Positions 17,010 to 24,858 are shown, numbered from the stretch's first letter. The stretch: 32,819 nt of DNA from Dolichospermum circinale AWQC310F (GCF_000426925.1 NZ_KE384664.1:88208-121026), one strand, 5' to 3'. Notes: a model not told the origin generated them from the sequence alone. Program-made: numbers and translations.

Positions 17010-17071
17010 AAACTCACATTTATGTTCATTTTTTTGAGAATGCTGTATTTGAATTGTAGACTGGGATTTAA

Positions 17072-17242
17072 TCAAACTCTTGTGGGATATTTTTTCATTT
17101 GTGCCTTTGGTAATTCACAAATATCTGGTTTTACCTGTTCCTGTTCTATTAATATTTGAATGTGTGTTGGTAACTGCGTTTGCTGTCTTTGCGACCAAGG
17201 TTCTCCATCTGACAATTCTTGTTCAATTAACCCATAAAACAT
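17072..17242 (-). CDS. Small unknown protein, first gene of the flavoprotein operon
   Basis: A 56-residue protein starting MFYGLIEQELSDGEPWSQR, polar and Gln-rich, with the helix THIQILIEQEQVKPDI. I do not recognise it. The ATG at 17242 is supported by AAGGTG about seven bases upstream; an in-frame start at 17275 has no such support. The stop lies at the beginning of the flavoprotein gene (overlapping a possible TTG start), so it is cotranscribed with the flavoprotein and ferredoxin and may be a small subunit or regulator of them. Confidence 0.55.
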   Translation of the reverse strand: MFYGLIEQELSDGEPWSQRQQTQLPTHIQILIEQEQVKPDICELPKAQMKKYPTRV

Positions 17243-17411
17243 TATATTCACCTTCTTAAAAGTAAGGCAGATCAATATTTCCTGCCAGTATTCCGCAAGT
17301 ACAAAAATCAGGGGTGTAACTTATCCTTATTCAAAGGCGGGAAGCTAACTTCTGAAAGCTAACTACTTTGATAAAAATAAAACTACACTAAATCTATCAA
17401 GAAATAGTAGA

Positions 17412-17429
17412 TGTGATTAACATATCACA
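17412..17429. promoter_or_regulatory. Perfect dyad TGTGAT-N6-ATCACA, candidate operator
   Basis: The half-sites resemble CRP/FNR-family boxes, but the spacer is six bases where the CRP consensus TGTGAT-N4-ATCACA has four. It lies about 170 bp upstream of the small-protein gene and about 340 bp upstream of the binding-protein gene. The regulator is unknown. Confidence 0.4.
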
Positions 17430-17586
17430 GATTTCCACAAAAATCAAGTCATAAAGGTGTGAGTAAATGTAAATTTATATATCGAGACTAAAAACCAACG
17501 CCGATAATGGGGAATATTAGGGCAGATTTTAACTTCGTGAACCTTCTCTTGCACCAGTAACAGCATATATTTTCTAGTCAAACCAC

Positions 17587-17615
17587 TTGACATTTATTTG
17601 CAGTCATGTGATACT
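17587..17615 (+). promoter_or_regulatory. Promoter-like pair for the binding-protein gene
   Basis: TTGACA at 17587-17592 and GATACT at 17610-17615 are 17 bases apart. If used, the transcript would carry a leader of about 150 bases ending in the hairpin at 17738-17768. Confidence 0.45.
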
Positions 17616-17737
17616 ACTGGAGTAATCCCCGGTAACTCGACCAATAAACCGTAGTTTTATTTTATTCCAAGTGATTAATAAATTATTCATCATTTGGGCA
17701 AAAAAATTAAACTCGAATTACCAATATCTGATTACTA

Positions 17738-17768
17738 ATTTTCTTTTCAAACTCACAAAAAAGAAAAT
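17738..17768 (+). promoter_or_regulatory. Hairpin covering the ribosome-binding region of the binding-protein gene
   Basis: ATTTTCTTTT (17738-17747) and AAAAGAAAAT (17759-17768) form a perfect 10-bp stem with an 11-base loop that ends two bases before the ATG at 17771. The right arm holds the only purine-rich stretch before the start, so folding would hide it. Confidence 0.45.
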
Positions 17769-17770
17769 CT

Positions 17771-18958
17771 ATGATTTCTACAGTCAAAGCTCAACATCAG
17801 AATATGCTTGGCCGTTTTAAGTTACTCTTAGTACCTGGCTTATTAACCTTAGCAACTTCTTTAACATTAGTAAGTTGCAAGGCAGAAAATCAAAAAGTAG
17901 TAACCCAATCTCTGACAAGCAAAATATCAGCTAGTAACATACCTAGAGTATTTAAAGTATCAGATACCAAAATAGCTAAAGTATTAGATGCAGAAATATC
18001 TAAAGTATCGGATACCAAAATAGCTCAAGCTTCAAAAACACCTGGCATTAAAACCAATGTTATTCGTGTAGGGTATCAACAAGCTGGGGATTTGGTGAGA
18101 ATCACAAAGGTTTTAGAAAAACGTCTAGACCCTTTGGGTGTGAAGGTGGAATGGGCCCAATTTGCCCAAGGGCCACAATTAATGGAAGCTATGAATGTTG
18201 GCAGAATAGATATAGGTTCTGTGGGGGAAACTCCGCCTATTTTTGCCCAAGCCGCTGGCGCTCAAATTGTTTATATTGTTGGTTCACGACAAACTAAAGA
18301 GAGTGGGAAAGGGAGTGCGATTGTAGTACCACCGAATTCTCCCATTAAAAGCGTCAAAGATATGAAAGGAAAAACCGTAGTTTTCCAAAAAGCTTCTGCA
18401 TCACACTATTTTATCCTGAGAGCTTTAGAAGAAGTAGGTTTGAAATATAGTGATATTAAAGTTCAAAGTTTACCTAATGTAGAAGCTGCTAGTGCTTTTC
18501 TTCAAGGAAAAATTCCTGTTTGGGTAACAGGAGATCCCCATCTAGCGCGGGCTGAAAAAGAAGGTAAGGTACGCATTCTTAGGAATGCCCTTGGCATTAA
18601 TTCTCCTGGTGGATACTATGTTGGCATTAAACAATTTGCCATTGATAATCCTAAATTGTTGCGCATAGTTATTGAAGAAATTGATAAAATTCAGAAATGG
18701 GCGCAAGCACATCCTAAAGAAACCGCAGTCTTAACTGCACAATATCAAAAATTACCTCCTGATGTGATGGATTTAGTAATTAGCCGACGCACCTATGGGT
18801 TGAGAGCCATTTCACCAGCATTAATTAAGGATCAACAGCGAGTTGCAGATTATTTCTATCAAAATGGTGTTCTTCCCAAACCTGTCAAGGTTCAGGAAGC
18901 AATGTTGACACCTCAACAATATGCAGAAATTAATCCGCCCACAATTAGTCAGAAATAA
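17771..18958 (+). CDS. Lipoprotein solute-binding protein, sulfonate/nitrate/taurine (SsuA-like) class
   Basis: A 395-residue ABC-transporter binding protein. A lipoprotein signal peptide (hydrophobic LLLVPGLLTLATSLTLVSC) has its lipobox cysteine at residue 36, so the protein should be tethered outside the inner membrane. After a repeat-containing linker (about 60 residues), the binding domain shows VIRVGYQQAGDLVRI, GRIDIGSVGETPPIFAQAAG, VVPPNSPIKSVKDMKGKTV and VWVTGDPHLARAEKEGKVR, typical of the SsuA/TauA group. No permease or ATPase gene is adjacent, so it either works with a transporter encoded elsewhere or has become an orphan. Divergence from the redox operon suggests a shared substrate or signal. 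An internal ATG at 17804 is an alternative start that would still retain the signal peptide. Confidence 0.88.
   Translation: MISTVKAQHQNMLGRFKLLLVPGLLTLATSLTLVSCKAENQKVVTQSLTSKISASNIPRVFKVSDTKIAKVLDAEISKVSDTKIAQASKTPGIKTNVIRVGYQQAGDLVRITKVLEKRLDPLGVKVEWAQFAQGPQLMEAMNVGRIDIGSVGETPPIFAQAAGAQIVYIVGSRQTKESGKGSAIVVPPNSPIKSVKDMKGKTVVFQKASASHYFILRALEEVGLKYSDIKVQSLPNVEAASAFLQGKIPVWVTGDPHLARAEKEGKVRILRNALGINSPGGYYVGIKQFAIDNPKLLRIVIEEIDKIQKWAQAHPKETAVLTAQYQKLPPDVMDLVISRRTYGLRAISPALIKDQQRVADYFYQNGVLPKPVKVQEAMLTPQQYAEINPPTISQK
17954..18025 (+). repeat. 48-bp period direct repeat in the lipoprotein linker
   Basis: A 24-bp sequence at 17954-17977 recurs at 18002-18025 with one mismatch. It codes for VSDTKIA twice, 16 residues apart, within the linker between the lipid-anchored cysteine and the binding domain. 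Confidence 0.8.
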
Positions 18959-19000
18959 CATTTTCAGTCTCAATTTCCATAGTATGCGATCGCTCTTTTT

Positions 19001-19195
19001 GTGGCTTCGGTGATTCTAATTAAAATTACAGTGAAAACCCAAATTGGTAGTATCTATAATTGGATTGATCAAAATATTTTTGCATCTTGGGCGGGAAATT
19101 TCAACGGTTCATTTTTATTTGCACTTTTTACCGCGTTATTTTGGTATAGTATTGCTGTTTTGATGTATCAGAAACGCTGGTTTATTAAAGTCTAA
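19001..19195 (+). pseudogene. C-terminal remnant of a DUF5009-type membrane acyltransferase
   Basis: A 64-codon frame whose last 45 residues (IDQNIFASWAGNF, then a membrane helix and MYQKRWFIKV) resemble the very end of DUF5009/HGSNAT-like multi-pass proteins, which usually finish with a helix and a Tyr-x-Lys-Lys/Arg-x-Phe-Ile-Lys-Val tail. The remaining several hundred residues are absent, and the apparent GTG start lies in unrelated DNA. It is most likely a decayed gene end. The identification is from motif memory, with moderate confidence. Confidence 0.45.
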
Positions 19196-19304
19196 ATAAA
19201 ACTCTTTTCGGACAGGCATCTTGCCTGTCTAATACAGCGGTTTACGATCTGATGAGGTACAAAGTTGAATCATGAAACTCTTGTGGTGCGGGCATCTTGC
19301 CCGC
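19196..19304 (+). repeat. Two copies of a short hairpin repeat (GGCATCTTGCC core)
   Basis: Copy 1 is GACAGGCA-TCT-TGCCTGTC at 19211-19229, copy 2 GCGGGCA-TCT-TGCCCGC at 19288-19304. Both are perfect stems preceded by AAACTCTT. A third copy is at 25744-25774. Copies 2 and 3 also share the flank CTCTTGTGGTGCGGGCATC and a downstream GCTGTAT. Confidence 0.75.
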
Positions 19305-19364
19305 TAAATATGTAACTCATAACACCGTGAAGTGCTGTATTTTGTGAGAATTTGAAAAACCTAT

Positions 19365-19607
19365 CTATCGTTTCGGACGTTTTACCCCAAAACCATACAT
19401 ATTAACACGCTTATCATAACGCCTGTCAATAATTCCCAGTTGTAGCAAATATTGTATAATTTCCTCCGGGTTTAAAGTAGGTGGTTGTTTTCCAGATTCT
19501 TCACTCCACATTGTATTTTTAAGTGTATCGAGGAAAATTTCTTTCTCAACAGAAACTTTCAAACCATTTAAGCTATTTTTCAGAGGTTCTAACCAAAGGA
19601 TATTCAT
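19365..19607 (-). CDS. Small hypothetical protein, possible C-terminal fragment
   Basis: An 80-residue soluble protein starting MNILWLEPLKNSLNGLKVSV. The second half (LNPEEIIQYLLQLGIIDRRYDKRVNMYGFGVKRPKR) reads like a winged-helix end followed by a Y-G-F-x-V-K-R tail, such as occurs at the C-terminus of larger cyanobacterial proteins, so it may be a fragment. It starts with ATG without a strong ribosome-binding site. I do not recognise a function. Confidence 0.4.
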   Translation of the reverse strand: MNILWLEPLKNSLNGLKVSVEKEIFLDTLKNTMWSEESGKQPPTLNPEEIIQYLLQLGIIDRRYDKRVNMYGFGVKRPKR

Positions 19608-19790
19608 CTATAGTTACTATCTAGCTTGACTTTGAAAACAACTTCTGAGAGGATTTTTTAAAAGTATTAAATGAAACCAATAATCTCCAGAAACCTAACC
19701 CTGCTTTTACCTTTACCAACAACTTCCTAGCCTGAAATAGACATTCCCTGCTAAACTAAAAAACAAATCCATAAATTTCTTCATAGAAAA

Positions 19791-20045
19791 ATGTCTGAAC
19801 AACAAACAATTAGCCCCTGGAAATATAAACCTTGGTGGTGTCAACCTTGGTCAATTATCCTGACTACTATCACATTAATTAGTGGTAGTTTGTTAATATT
19901 TAAAATTATTTGGTTTACAATTTTATTGGCTATTCCGCTATTAATTTGGATGGGGTTTTTTCTATTAATTTGGCCGCAGATGATGGTTGAAAGTGGGCTT
20001 TTCAATAATATAGATAATGATGATAATCATGAAAGAAATTATTAA
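19791..20045 (+). CDS. DUF6737 family small membrane protein
   Basis: An 84-residue protein with the Trp-rich N-terminus SPWKYKPWWCQPWSIILT and two closely spaced membrane helices (residues about 20-42 and 45-65, LAIPLLIWMGFFLLIWPQM). This pattern fits the cyanobacterial DUF6737 family, of unknown function. The tail is acidic (NNIDNDDNHERN). Its 3' end overlaps the start of the glycosyltransferase gene by 17 bases, placing it at the head of a same-strand cluster. Confidence 0.75.
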   Translation: MSEQQTISPWKYKPWWCQPWSIILTTITLISGSLLIFKIIWFTILLAIPLLIWMGFFLLIWPQMMVESGLFNNIDNDDNHERNY

Positions 20046-20742
20046 TCAGAATACTCACCAAAAGCAAATTTCTATTATTATTCCCACTCTCAATGAAGCT
20101 GATAATATTGAAAGTGCAATTAATAGCACAAAATCCAGCACAAATATAGAAATAATAGTTGTTGACGGTGGTTCAAAAGATGAAACATTATTAATAGCTA
20201 AATCCTTGGGTGCTAAGATAATTGTCTCTCCTCCTGGACGTGCTAATCAAATGAATATGGGTGCTGTGGTTGCGACTGGGGAAATTTTGCTGTTTCTTCA
20301 TGGTGATACCAATTTACCAACTAATTTTGATCAAATGATTCGGAAAACATTAGCAAAACCAGGAATTGCGGCTGGTGCATTTGCTTTACAAATAAATTCA
20401 TCTCATTGGGGGTTGCGTTTTGTCGAGTTTGGTGTAAAATGGAGATGCAATCTTTTACAAATGCCCTATGGTGATCAAGCCATTTTTATCACTAAAGATG
20501 TATTTCAAAAAGTTGGTAATTTCCCAGAAATACCGATTATGGAAGATTTTGAAATGATCAGAAAATTAAAACATCTCGGCAAAATTCATCTATTATCAGC
20601 GCCTGTAATTACTTCACCACGTCGGTGGTTAAAAAAAGGAATTTTGCAAACTACTATTCTGAATCAAATTATTATCATTGCTTATTTATTGGGTATTTCC
20701 CCCAATCAAATTCGTAATTGGTACTCTTCTTCAAAATTGTAA
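20029..20742 (+). CDS. Family 2 glycosyltransferase, TIGR04283-like
   Basis: A 237-residue GT-A fold transferase. It has ISIIIPTLNEADNIESAI at the N-terminus, IEIIVVDGGSKDETL, the metal-binding-type LLFLHGDTNLP, and a C-terminal MEDFEMIRKLKHLGKI with VITSPRRWLKKG. The HGDT and SPRRW blocks match the TIGR04283 group, named after arsenosugar clusters but widespread elsewhere. A C-terminal hydrophobic stretch (IIIIAYLLGISP) may contact the membrane. Start at 20029 (MKEIINQNT) is preferred to 20017 (adds MMII), but neither has a clear ribosome-binding site; translation is probably coupled to the overlapping DUF6737 gene. The sugar and acceptor are unknown. Confidence 0.85.
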   Translation: MKEIINQNTHQKQISIIIPTLNEADNIESAINSTKSSTNIEIIVVDGGSKDETLLIAKSLGAKIIVSPPGRANQMNMGAVVATGEILLFLHGDTNLPTNFDQMIRKTLAKPGIAAGAFALQINSSHWGLRFVEFGVKWRCNLLQMPYGDQAIFITKDVFQKVGNFPEIPIMEDFEMIRKLKHLGKIHLLSAPVITSPRRWLKKGILQTTILNQIIIIAYLLGISPNQIRNWYSSSKL

Positions 20743-20751
20743 AAAATTTTC

Positions 20752-21438
20752 ATGGTTATGACATTTTTATCAGAAATAGATTTGGCTTTAGTACAAGAAT
20801 CTATCAAAGCATCTTCTCCCAGTTTCCTGGCATTTTTACAAAATACTTTACAATGGGTGAATGGCCTTGGTGCTTTAGGTGGAGTAGTATTTATTGCTAT
20901 CTACATTATTGCTACTTTAGCTTTTTTACCAGCCGCAATTCTAACTTTAGGTGCTGGAGTAATTTTTGGTGTAATTTGGGGTTCTTTATATGTGTTTATC
21001 GGTGCTACTTTGGGTGCTGTAGCTGCATTTTTGGTAGGACGTTATTTAGCTAGAGGTTGGGTAAAACAAAAAATTTCTAGTTACAAAAAATTTGCCAATA
21101 TTGATCAAGCCGTTAGCAAAGAAGGATTAAAAATTGTCTTTTTAATTCGACTTTCTCCTTTATTTCCTTTCAATTTATTAAACTACGCTTTGGGAGTTAC
21201 TAGTGTTTCTTTAAAAGACTATTTTTTGGCTTCAGTCGGGATGATTCCGGGGACAATTATGTATGTTTATCTGGGACATTTAGCAGGAGATTTAGCTTTA
21301 ATTGGTAATAAGAGTCAACCTGATAATATGATTCTCCATTGGGTAATTCAAATTATTGGTTTAATAGCCACAATTGCGGTTACGGTTTATGTAACTAAGA
21401 TAGCTAAAAAAGCTTTAAAAGAGGAGATATTAGAATGA
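20752..21438 (+). CDS. TVP38/TMEM64 (VTT/DedA superfamily) membrane protein
   Basis: A 228-residue integral membrane protein. The core has AFLPAAILTLGAGVIFG, then GATLGAVAAFLVGRYLAR, the conserved arginine-rich re-entrant region FLIRLSPLFPFNLLNYALGV, and SVGMIPGTIMYVYLGHLAG. These are hallmark segments of the TVP38/TMEM64 (SNARE-associated) family, some relatives of which translocate lipids. It follows the glycosyltransferase by nine bases and precedes a mercuric-reductase-like enzyme; the membrane protein and oxidoreductase are neighbours, and sometimes fused, in other bacteria. The start at 20752 and an ATG at 20758 are both possible. Confidence 0.9.
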   Translation: MVMTFLSEIDLALVQESIKASSPSFLAFLQNTLQWVNGLGALGGVVFIAIYIIATLAFLPAAILTLGAGVIFGVIWGSLYVFIGATLGAVAAFLVGRYLARGWVKQKISSYKKFANIDQAVSKEGLKIVFLIRLSPLFPFNLLNYALGVTSVSLKDYFLASVGMIPGTIMYVYLGHLAGDLALIGNKSQPDNMILHWVIQIIGLIATIAVTVYVTKIAKKALKEEILE

Positions 21439-21623
21439 TTTTCCTAAGTAATGAGTCAACTTAAATACTAGTGCTTGGCTGCTCATGATTAATCTCTCAA
21501 ACTCCGAAATATTCTAGATTTGTTAAATACAAAACTGACAAATTTTTGATCATGATATATCTATTAAATAAAGATTAGATAATCAAAAAATACTTTATCC
21601 TTGATAATTTAGAGGTAAAATAA

Positions 21624-23171
21624 ATGTCAATTTCCGAATCTTCAAGAGTGACAATTCGTCCCATGGATGAGTATAATCAAAAACTACTTAAAAATGTTCA
21701 TCCCGATAATTGGGTTAATCCTCAACCTGCTGATTTTTATGATTTGGTAGTAATTGGTGGGGGAACTGCGGGTTTAGTTGTGGCTGCGGGTGCTGCGGGT
21801 TTAGATATAGGTTTGAAAATTGCATTAATTGAAAAAAATCTCATGGGAGGAGATTGTTTGAATTTTGGTTGTATACCTTCTAAATGTTTAATTCGTTCTT
21901 CCCGTGTAGTTGGAGAAATGCAGAAAGCTAAGGATTTAGGTGTTAATATTTCCCAACAATTTGATGTTGATTTTTCCACAATTATGAAAAGAATGCGACG
22001 CATTCGGGCTAGTATTAGTCATCATGATTCCGTGGAAAGATTTAAAAGTTTAGGAATTGATGTTTTTTTAGGTGATGGTAAATTTACAAATAATAATACT
22101 ATAGAAGTTGCCCATAAAACATTAAAATTTAAAAAAGCTGTAATTGCTACTGGTGCTAGGGCTATTAAACCGAAAATTCGCGGAATTGAAGCAGCCGGTT
22201 ATTTAACTAATGAAACTGTTTTTTCTCTAACTCAAAAACCAGAAAAATTAGCAATAATTGGTGGTGGTCCTATTGGTTGTGAATTAGCCCAAACATTTCG
22301 CAGGTTGGGTTGTGAGGTAATATTATTTGATCGTGGTTCACAAATTTTAAACAAGGAAGATAGGGAAGCAGCGGAAATTTTACAAAAAGTTTTAATTGAT
22401 GAAGGTATTCGTTTAGTATTAAATTGTCAATTAGAAGAAGTGGTGACAGTAACGGAGGGAAAACGACTCTATTTTTCTGTGAATAGTGAACGAGACTCGG
22501 TGACAGTTGATGAAATATTAGTTGGTGCGGGACGAGCGCCGAATGTGGAAAATTTGAATTTGGCGGCAGCAGGTGTAGAATATGATCTGAATTTGGGTGT
22601 AAAAGTGAATGATTATTTGCAAACTACAAATCCCAAAATTTACGCAGCTGGTGATATCTGCATGAATTGGAAATTTACTCACGCAGCTGATGCGGCGGCG
22701 CGAATTGTGATTAAAAATACTCTATTTTCCCCCTTTGGTTGGGGACGATCTAAACTCAGTAGTTTAATCATGCCCTGGGTGACATATACTAGCCCGGAAA
22801 TTGCTCATGTGGGAATGTATGAAAATGATGCTCAAAAATTGGGGATAGAAATAGAAACTATCAAGATTCCCTTTAGAAGTATAGATCGAGCGATCGCAGA
22901 TCAGGAAGAATCTGGTTTTTTAAAGATTCATTACCAGAAAGGATCAGATCAAATTCTCGGTGCAACCATTGTTGCTAATCATGCTGGTGAGATGATTTCG
23001 GAAATTACCACAGCTATTGTCAATAAAATCGGTTTAAGTAAACTTAGTAGTGTAATTCATCCTTATCCAACCCAAGCAGAAGCAATTAAAAAAGCCGCAG
23101 ACGCTTATCGTCGCACCTTACTAACACCAAAAACTAAGCAGTTATTGAGATTCTTAAAAAACTTTTCTTAA
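21624..23171 (+). CDS. Mercuric-reductase-like pyridine nucleotide-disulfide oxidoreductase
   Basis: A 515-residue FAD/NAD(P) flavoenzyme. After about 37 extra N-terminal residues it has DLVVIGGGTAGLVVAAG, the redox-active disulfide GGDCLNFGCIPSK (Cys78 and Cys83), the NAD(P) fold KLAIIGGGPIGCELAQ, IYAAGDICMNWKFTHAA, and the dimerisation motif HPYPTQAEAIKKAA. It resembles MerA and dihydrolipoamide dehydrogenase but ends LLRFLKNFS, without the C-terminal Cys-Cys pair that hands Hg(II) to the active site, and has no N-terminal metal-binding domain. Detoxification of mercury is therefore unlikely, and the oxidised substrate is unknown. GAGG precedes the ATG. It lies 185 bp after the TVP38 gene. 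Confidence 0.87.
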   Translation: MSISESSRVTIRPMDEYNQKLLKNVHPDNWVNPQPADFYDLVVIGGGTAGLVVAAGAAGLDIGLKIALIEKNLMGGDCLNFGCIPSKCLIRSSRVVGEMQKAKDLGVNISQQFDVDFSTIMKRMRRIRASISHHDSVERFKSLGIDVFLGDGKFTNNNTIEVAHKTLKFKKAVIATGARAIKPKIRGIEAAGYLTNETVFSLTQKPEKLAIIGGGPIGCELAQTFRRLGCEVILFDRGSQILNKEDREAAEILQKVLIDEGIRLVLNCQLEEVVTVTEGKRLYFSVNSERDSVTVDEILVGAGRAPNVENLNLAAAGVEYDLNLGVKVNDYLQTTNPKIYAAGDICMNWKFTHAADAAARIVIKNTLFSPFGWGRSKLSSLIMPWVTYTSPEIAHVGMYENDAQKLGIEIETIKIPFRSIDRAIADQEESGFLKIHYQKGSDQILGATIVANHAGEMISEITTAIVNKIGLSKLSSVIHPYPTQAEAIKKAADAYRRTLLTPKTKQLLRFLKNFS

Positions 23172-23250
23172 TGATCAAGAAAATCAGCAATTACAGAAAA
23201 TCGCTGTAAAATAAATTAGCTAAATTGTTCAACTCGGAGTTATTTTTGCT

Positions 23251-23850
23251 GTGCTGAGTTCACCTTTACCCACTATTAATGCTCTCAAACAACCTACTAA
23301 TGATGCTTGGGTAGAGCAAGCGATCGCTAATATTGATATGATTTTATTAGATCACTCCCACTGTGAACGCAAAGCCGCAGGAGTAGCATTAAATATGATG
23401 TTTCGTTATCCTTCTCATCATAAAATGATTAGGGAATTAACAGCGATCGCTTGTGAAGAATTAGAACACTTTGAACTAGTCAACCAATGGCTAGAACGCC
23501 GTCAGATTAAACTTGCAGCCCTATCCGCACCCCCCTACGGTGCCGGCTTAAAATCCCAAGTTCGCGGCCAAGAACCCCACAGATTTTTAGATTCTTTACT
23601 CGTCACCGGTTTGATAGAAGCCCGTAGTCATGAACGTTTAGGACTTCTAGCTGCTAATTGTCCAGAACCAGAATTAGCTCAATTTTACCGCAGTTTAATG
23701 GCCTCAGAAGCCCGACATTTTGGCACATATTGGGTTTTAGCTGATACCTATTTTGAGCGAAAAATTGTCATGGACAGATTAGATGAATTAGCAGAGGTGG
23801 AAAGTCAATTATTATCAACTTTACACCCAGAACCGAGAATACATAGTTAG
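23251..23850 (+). CDS. miaE: tRNA-(ms2io6A)-hydroxylase
   Basis: A 199-residue non-haem di-iron hydroxylase of the ferritin-like fold, which hydroxylates the isopentenyl group of ms2i6A37 in tRNA. Iron-ligand patterns are visible as CERKAAGVAL, the EELEHFELV helix, GLIEARSHERLG and SEARHFGTYW. Length and motif order match the family. The start is GTG at 23251, with GGAG about 11 bases before it. The stop overlaps the stop of the convergent DUF2887 gene by four bases. HIP1 octamers occur near 23321 and 23443. Confidence 0.93.
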   Translation: MLSSPLPTINALKQPTNDAWVEQAIANIDMILLDHSHCERKAAGVALNMMFRYPSHHKMIRELTAIACEELEHFELVNQWLERRQIKLAALSAPPYGAGLKSQVRGQEPHRFLDSLLVTGLIEARSHERLGLLAANCPEPELAQFYRSLMASEARHFGTYWVLADTYFERKIVMDRLDELAEVESQLLSTLHPEPRIHS

Positions 23851-24773
23851 TCAATTTTTCCCGGAGTATGTATTAATAACCAAGATTGTAAATCGGCTAA
23901 ACTATTAAAATCTAAAAGTGCTTCACTCAATTCTTCCAAAACAGATAATGGTAAACCAGAAATAGATTTTATCTTTCTTTGAGATATTTTACCAAACCGC
24001 TTTGTTAGTTGTCGAATCACCAAACCAATTGTCGCTTGTTGTATGCCTTGTTCTATGCCTTGTTCCAGACCTTGTTCTAGTCCTTCCTCCAGTCCTTCTT
24101 CTCTTCCCTCTTCCCTTCCTTCCTCTTTAATTTCTCGATAAACTCTAGTTTCTTTGAGCGTAATATCTAACATGGATTCTACCTCCCGACGACTCAATTT
24201 TTCAAACTTGTACACCATGATGGTCGTGATCATTTCTATAATAACTTGACTGGATGGTGTTACAATCTCCTCATGGGTTCTGTTTAATAAATACCTAGCT
24301 ATGGCTGGAGCTTGACTTTCTTCCAGGGTAGTTAGTAACATTATACCTAACCCTAATGGTAATTTCTGAATATCTCCCAATTCATCTAAATATACTCGAT
24401 GTACTTGGGGACTATTAAGGAATCCACGATGGGGATAAATATCATTTTGTTCTGTCTTGCGAGATGGATAAATAATTACTACTTGCCAATCACAGAATCT
24501 TTGACGATGACGATAAAAATATAGTGAGGTTTCGGCACATATTCTTTCATACAATTGTTCATCTTTCTGAAATTGTACCTCACAGAAATATACTATTCCT
24601 TGTCCATCAATTTCAGGTGGTAAAAATACACCATCAATTGTAAATGTCGGTTCTTTAACAGCTACAGAATCAAAACGATAAGATTCAGCATTAATCGGCG
24701 GATCTGTCAATAGTTCAAACAACAAAGATGGGTTTTGTTGAAAGAGTTTATAAAAGATTGAGTCTCTTCGCAT
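23847..24773 (-). CDS. Rpn family (DUF2887 / DUF4351) putative nuclease
   Basis: A 308-residue protein of the Rpn-like PD-(D/E)XK group, abundant in cyanobacteria. The N-terminus MRRDSIFYKLFQQNPSLLFELL and VYFCEVQFQKDEQLYERI contain the probable catalytic E-x-Q core with the Asp of TFTIDGVFLPP. Then comes a run of four-residue Glu-Glu-Gly-x / Glu-Gln-Gly-x repeats (about residues 215-245, DNA near 24042-24121) predicted to be charged and helical. A DUF4351-type end follows, with RQLTKRFGKIS and LEELSEALLDF. Family members have been linked to recombination-promoting or transposase-like activity. It is convergent with miaE, with overlapping stop codons. Confidence 0.85.
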   Translation of the reverse strand: MRRDSIFYKLFQQNPSLLFELLTDPPINAESYRFDSVAVKEPTFTIDGVFLPPEIDGQGIVYFCEVQFQKDEQLYERICAETSLYFYRHRQRFCDWQVVIIYPSRKTEQNDIYPHRGFLNSPQVHRVYLDELGDIQKLPLGLGIMLLTTLEESQAPAIARYLLNRTHEEIVTPSSQVIIEMITTIMVYKFEKLSRREVESMLDITLKETRVYREIKEEGREEGREEGLEEGLEQGLEQGIEQGIQQATIGLVIRQLTKRFGKISQRKIKSISGLPLSVLEELSEALLDFNSLADLQSWLLIHTPGKID

Positions 24774-24858
24774 AAATCATAATTATGATATTTACTTGTT
24801 GAACTTGCTCAGACTTTGCATCTTTGCTCCTTTGTGCCTTGGTGCAAAACATATTTAT

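Larger units (their letters stand above)
17243..17770. promoter_or_regulatory. Divergent control region between the redox operon and the binding-protein gene
   Basis: A 528-bp gene-free region carrying the promoters for both directions. Distinct elements inside it are the dyad at 17412-17429, a promoter-like pair at 17587-17615 and a hairpin at 17738-17768. I see no NtcA-type GTA-N8-TAC site that is well placed. Confidence 0.5.

Noticed and set aside
20718-21053. A 111-codon Cys/Phe-rich frame overlapping the TVP38 gene
   Set aside because: An out-of-frame shadow of the TVP38/TMEM64 coding sequence.
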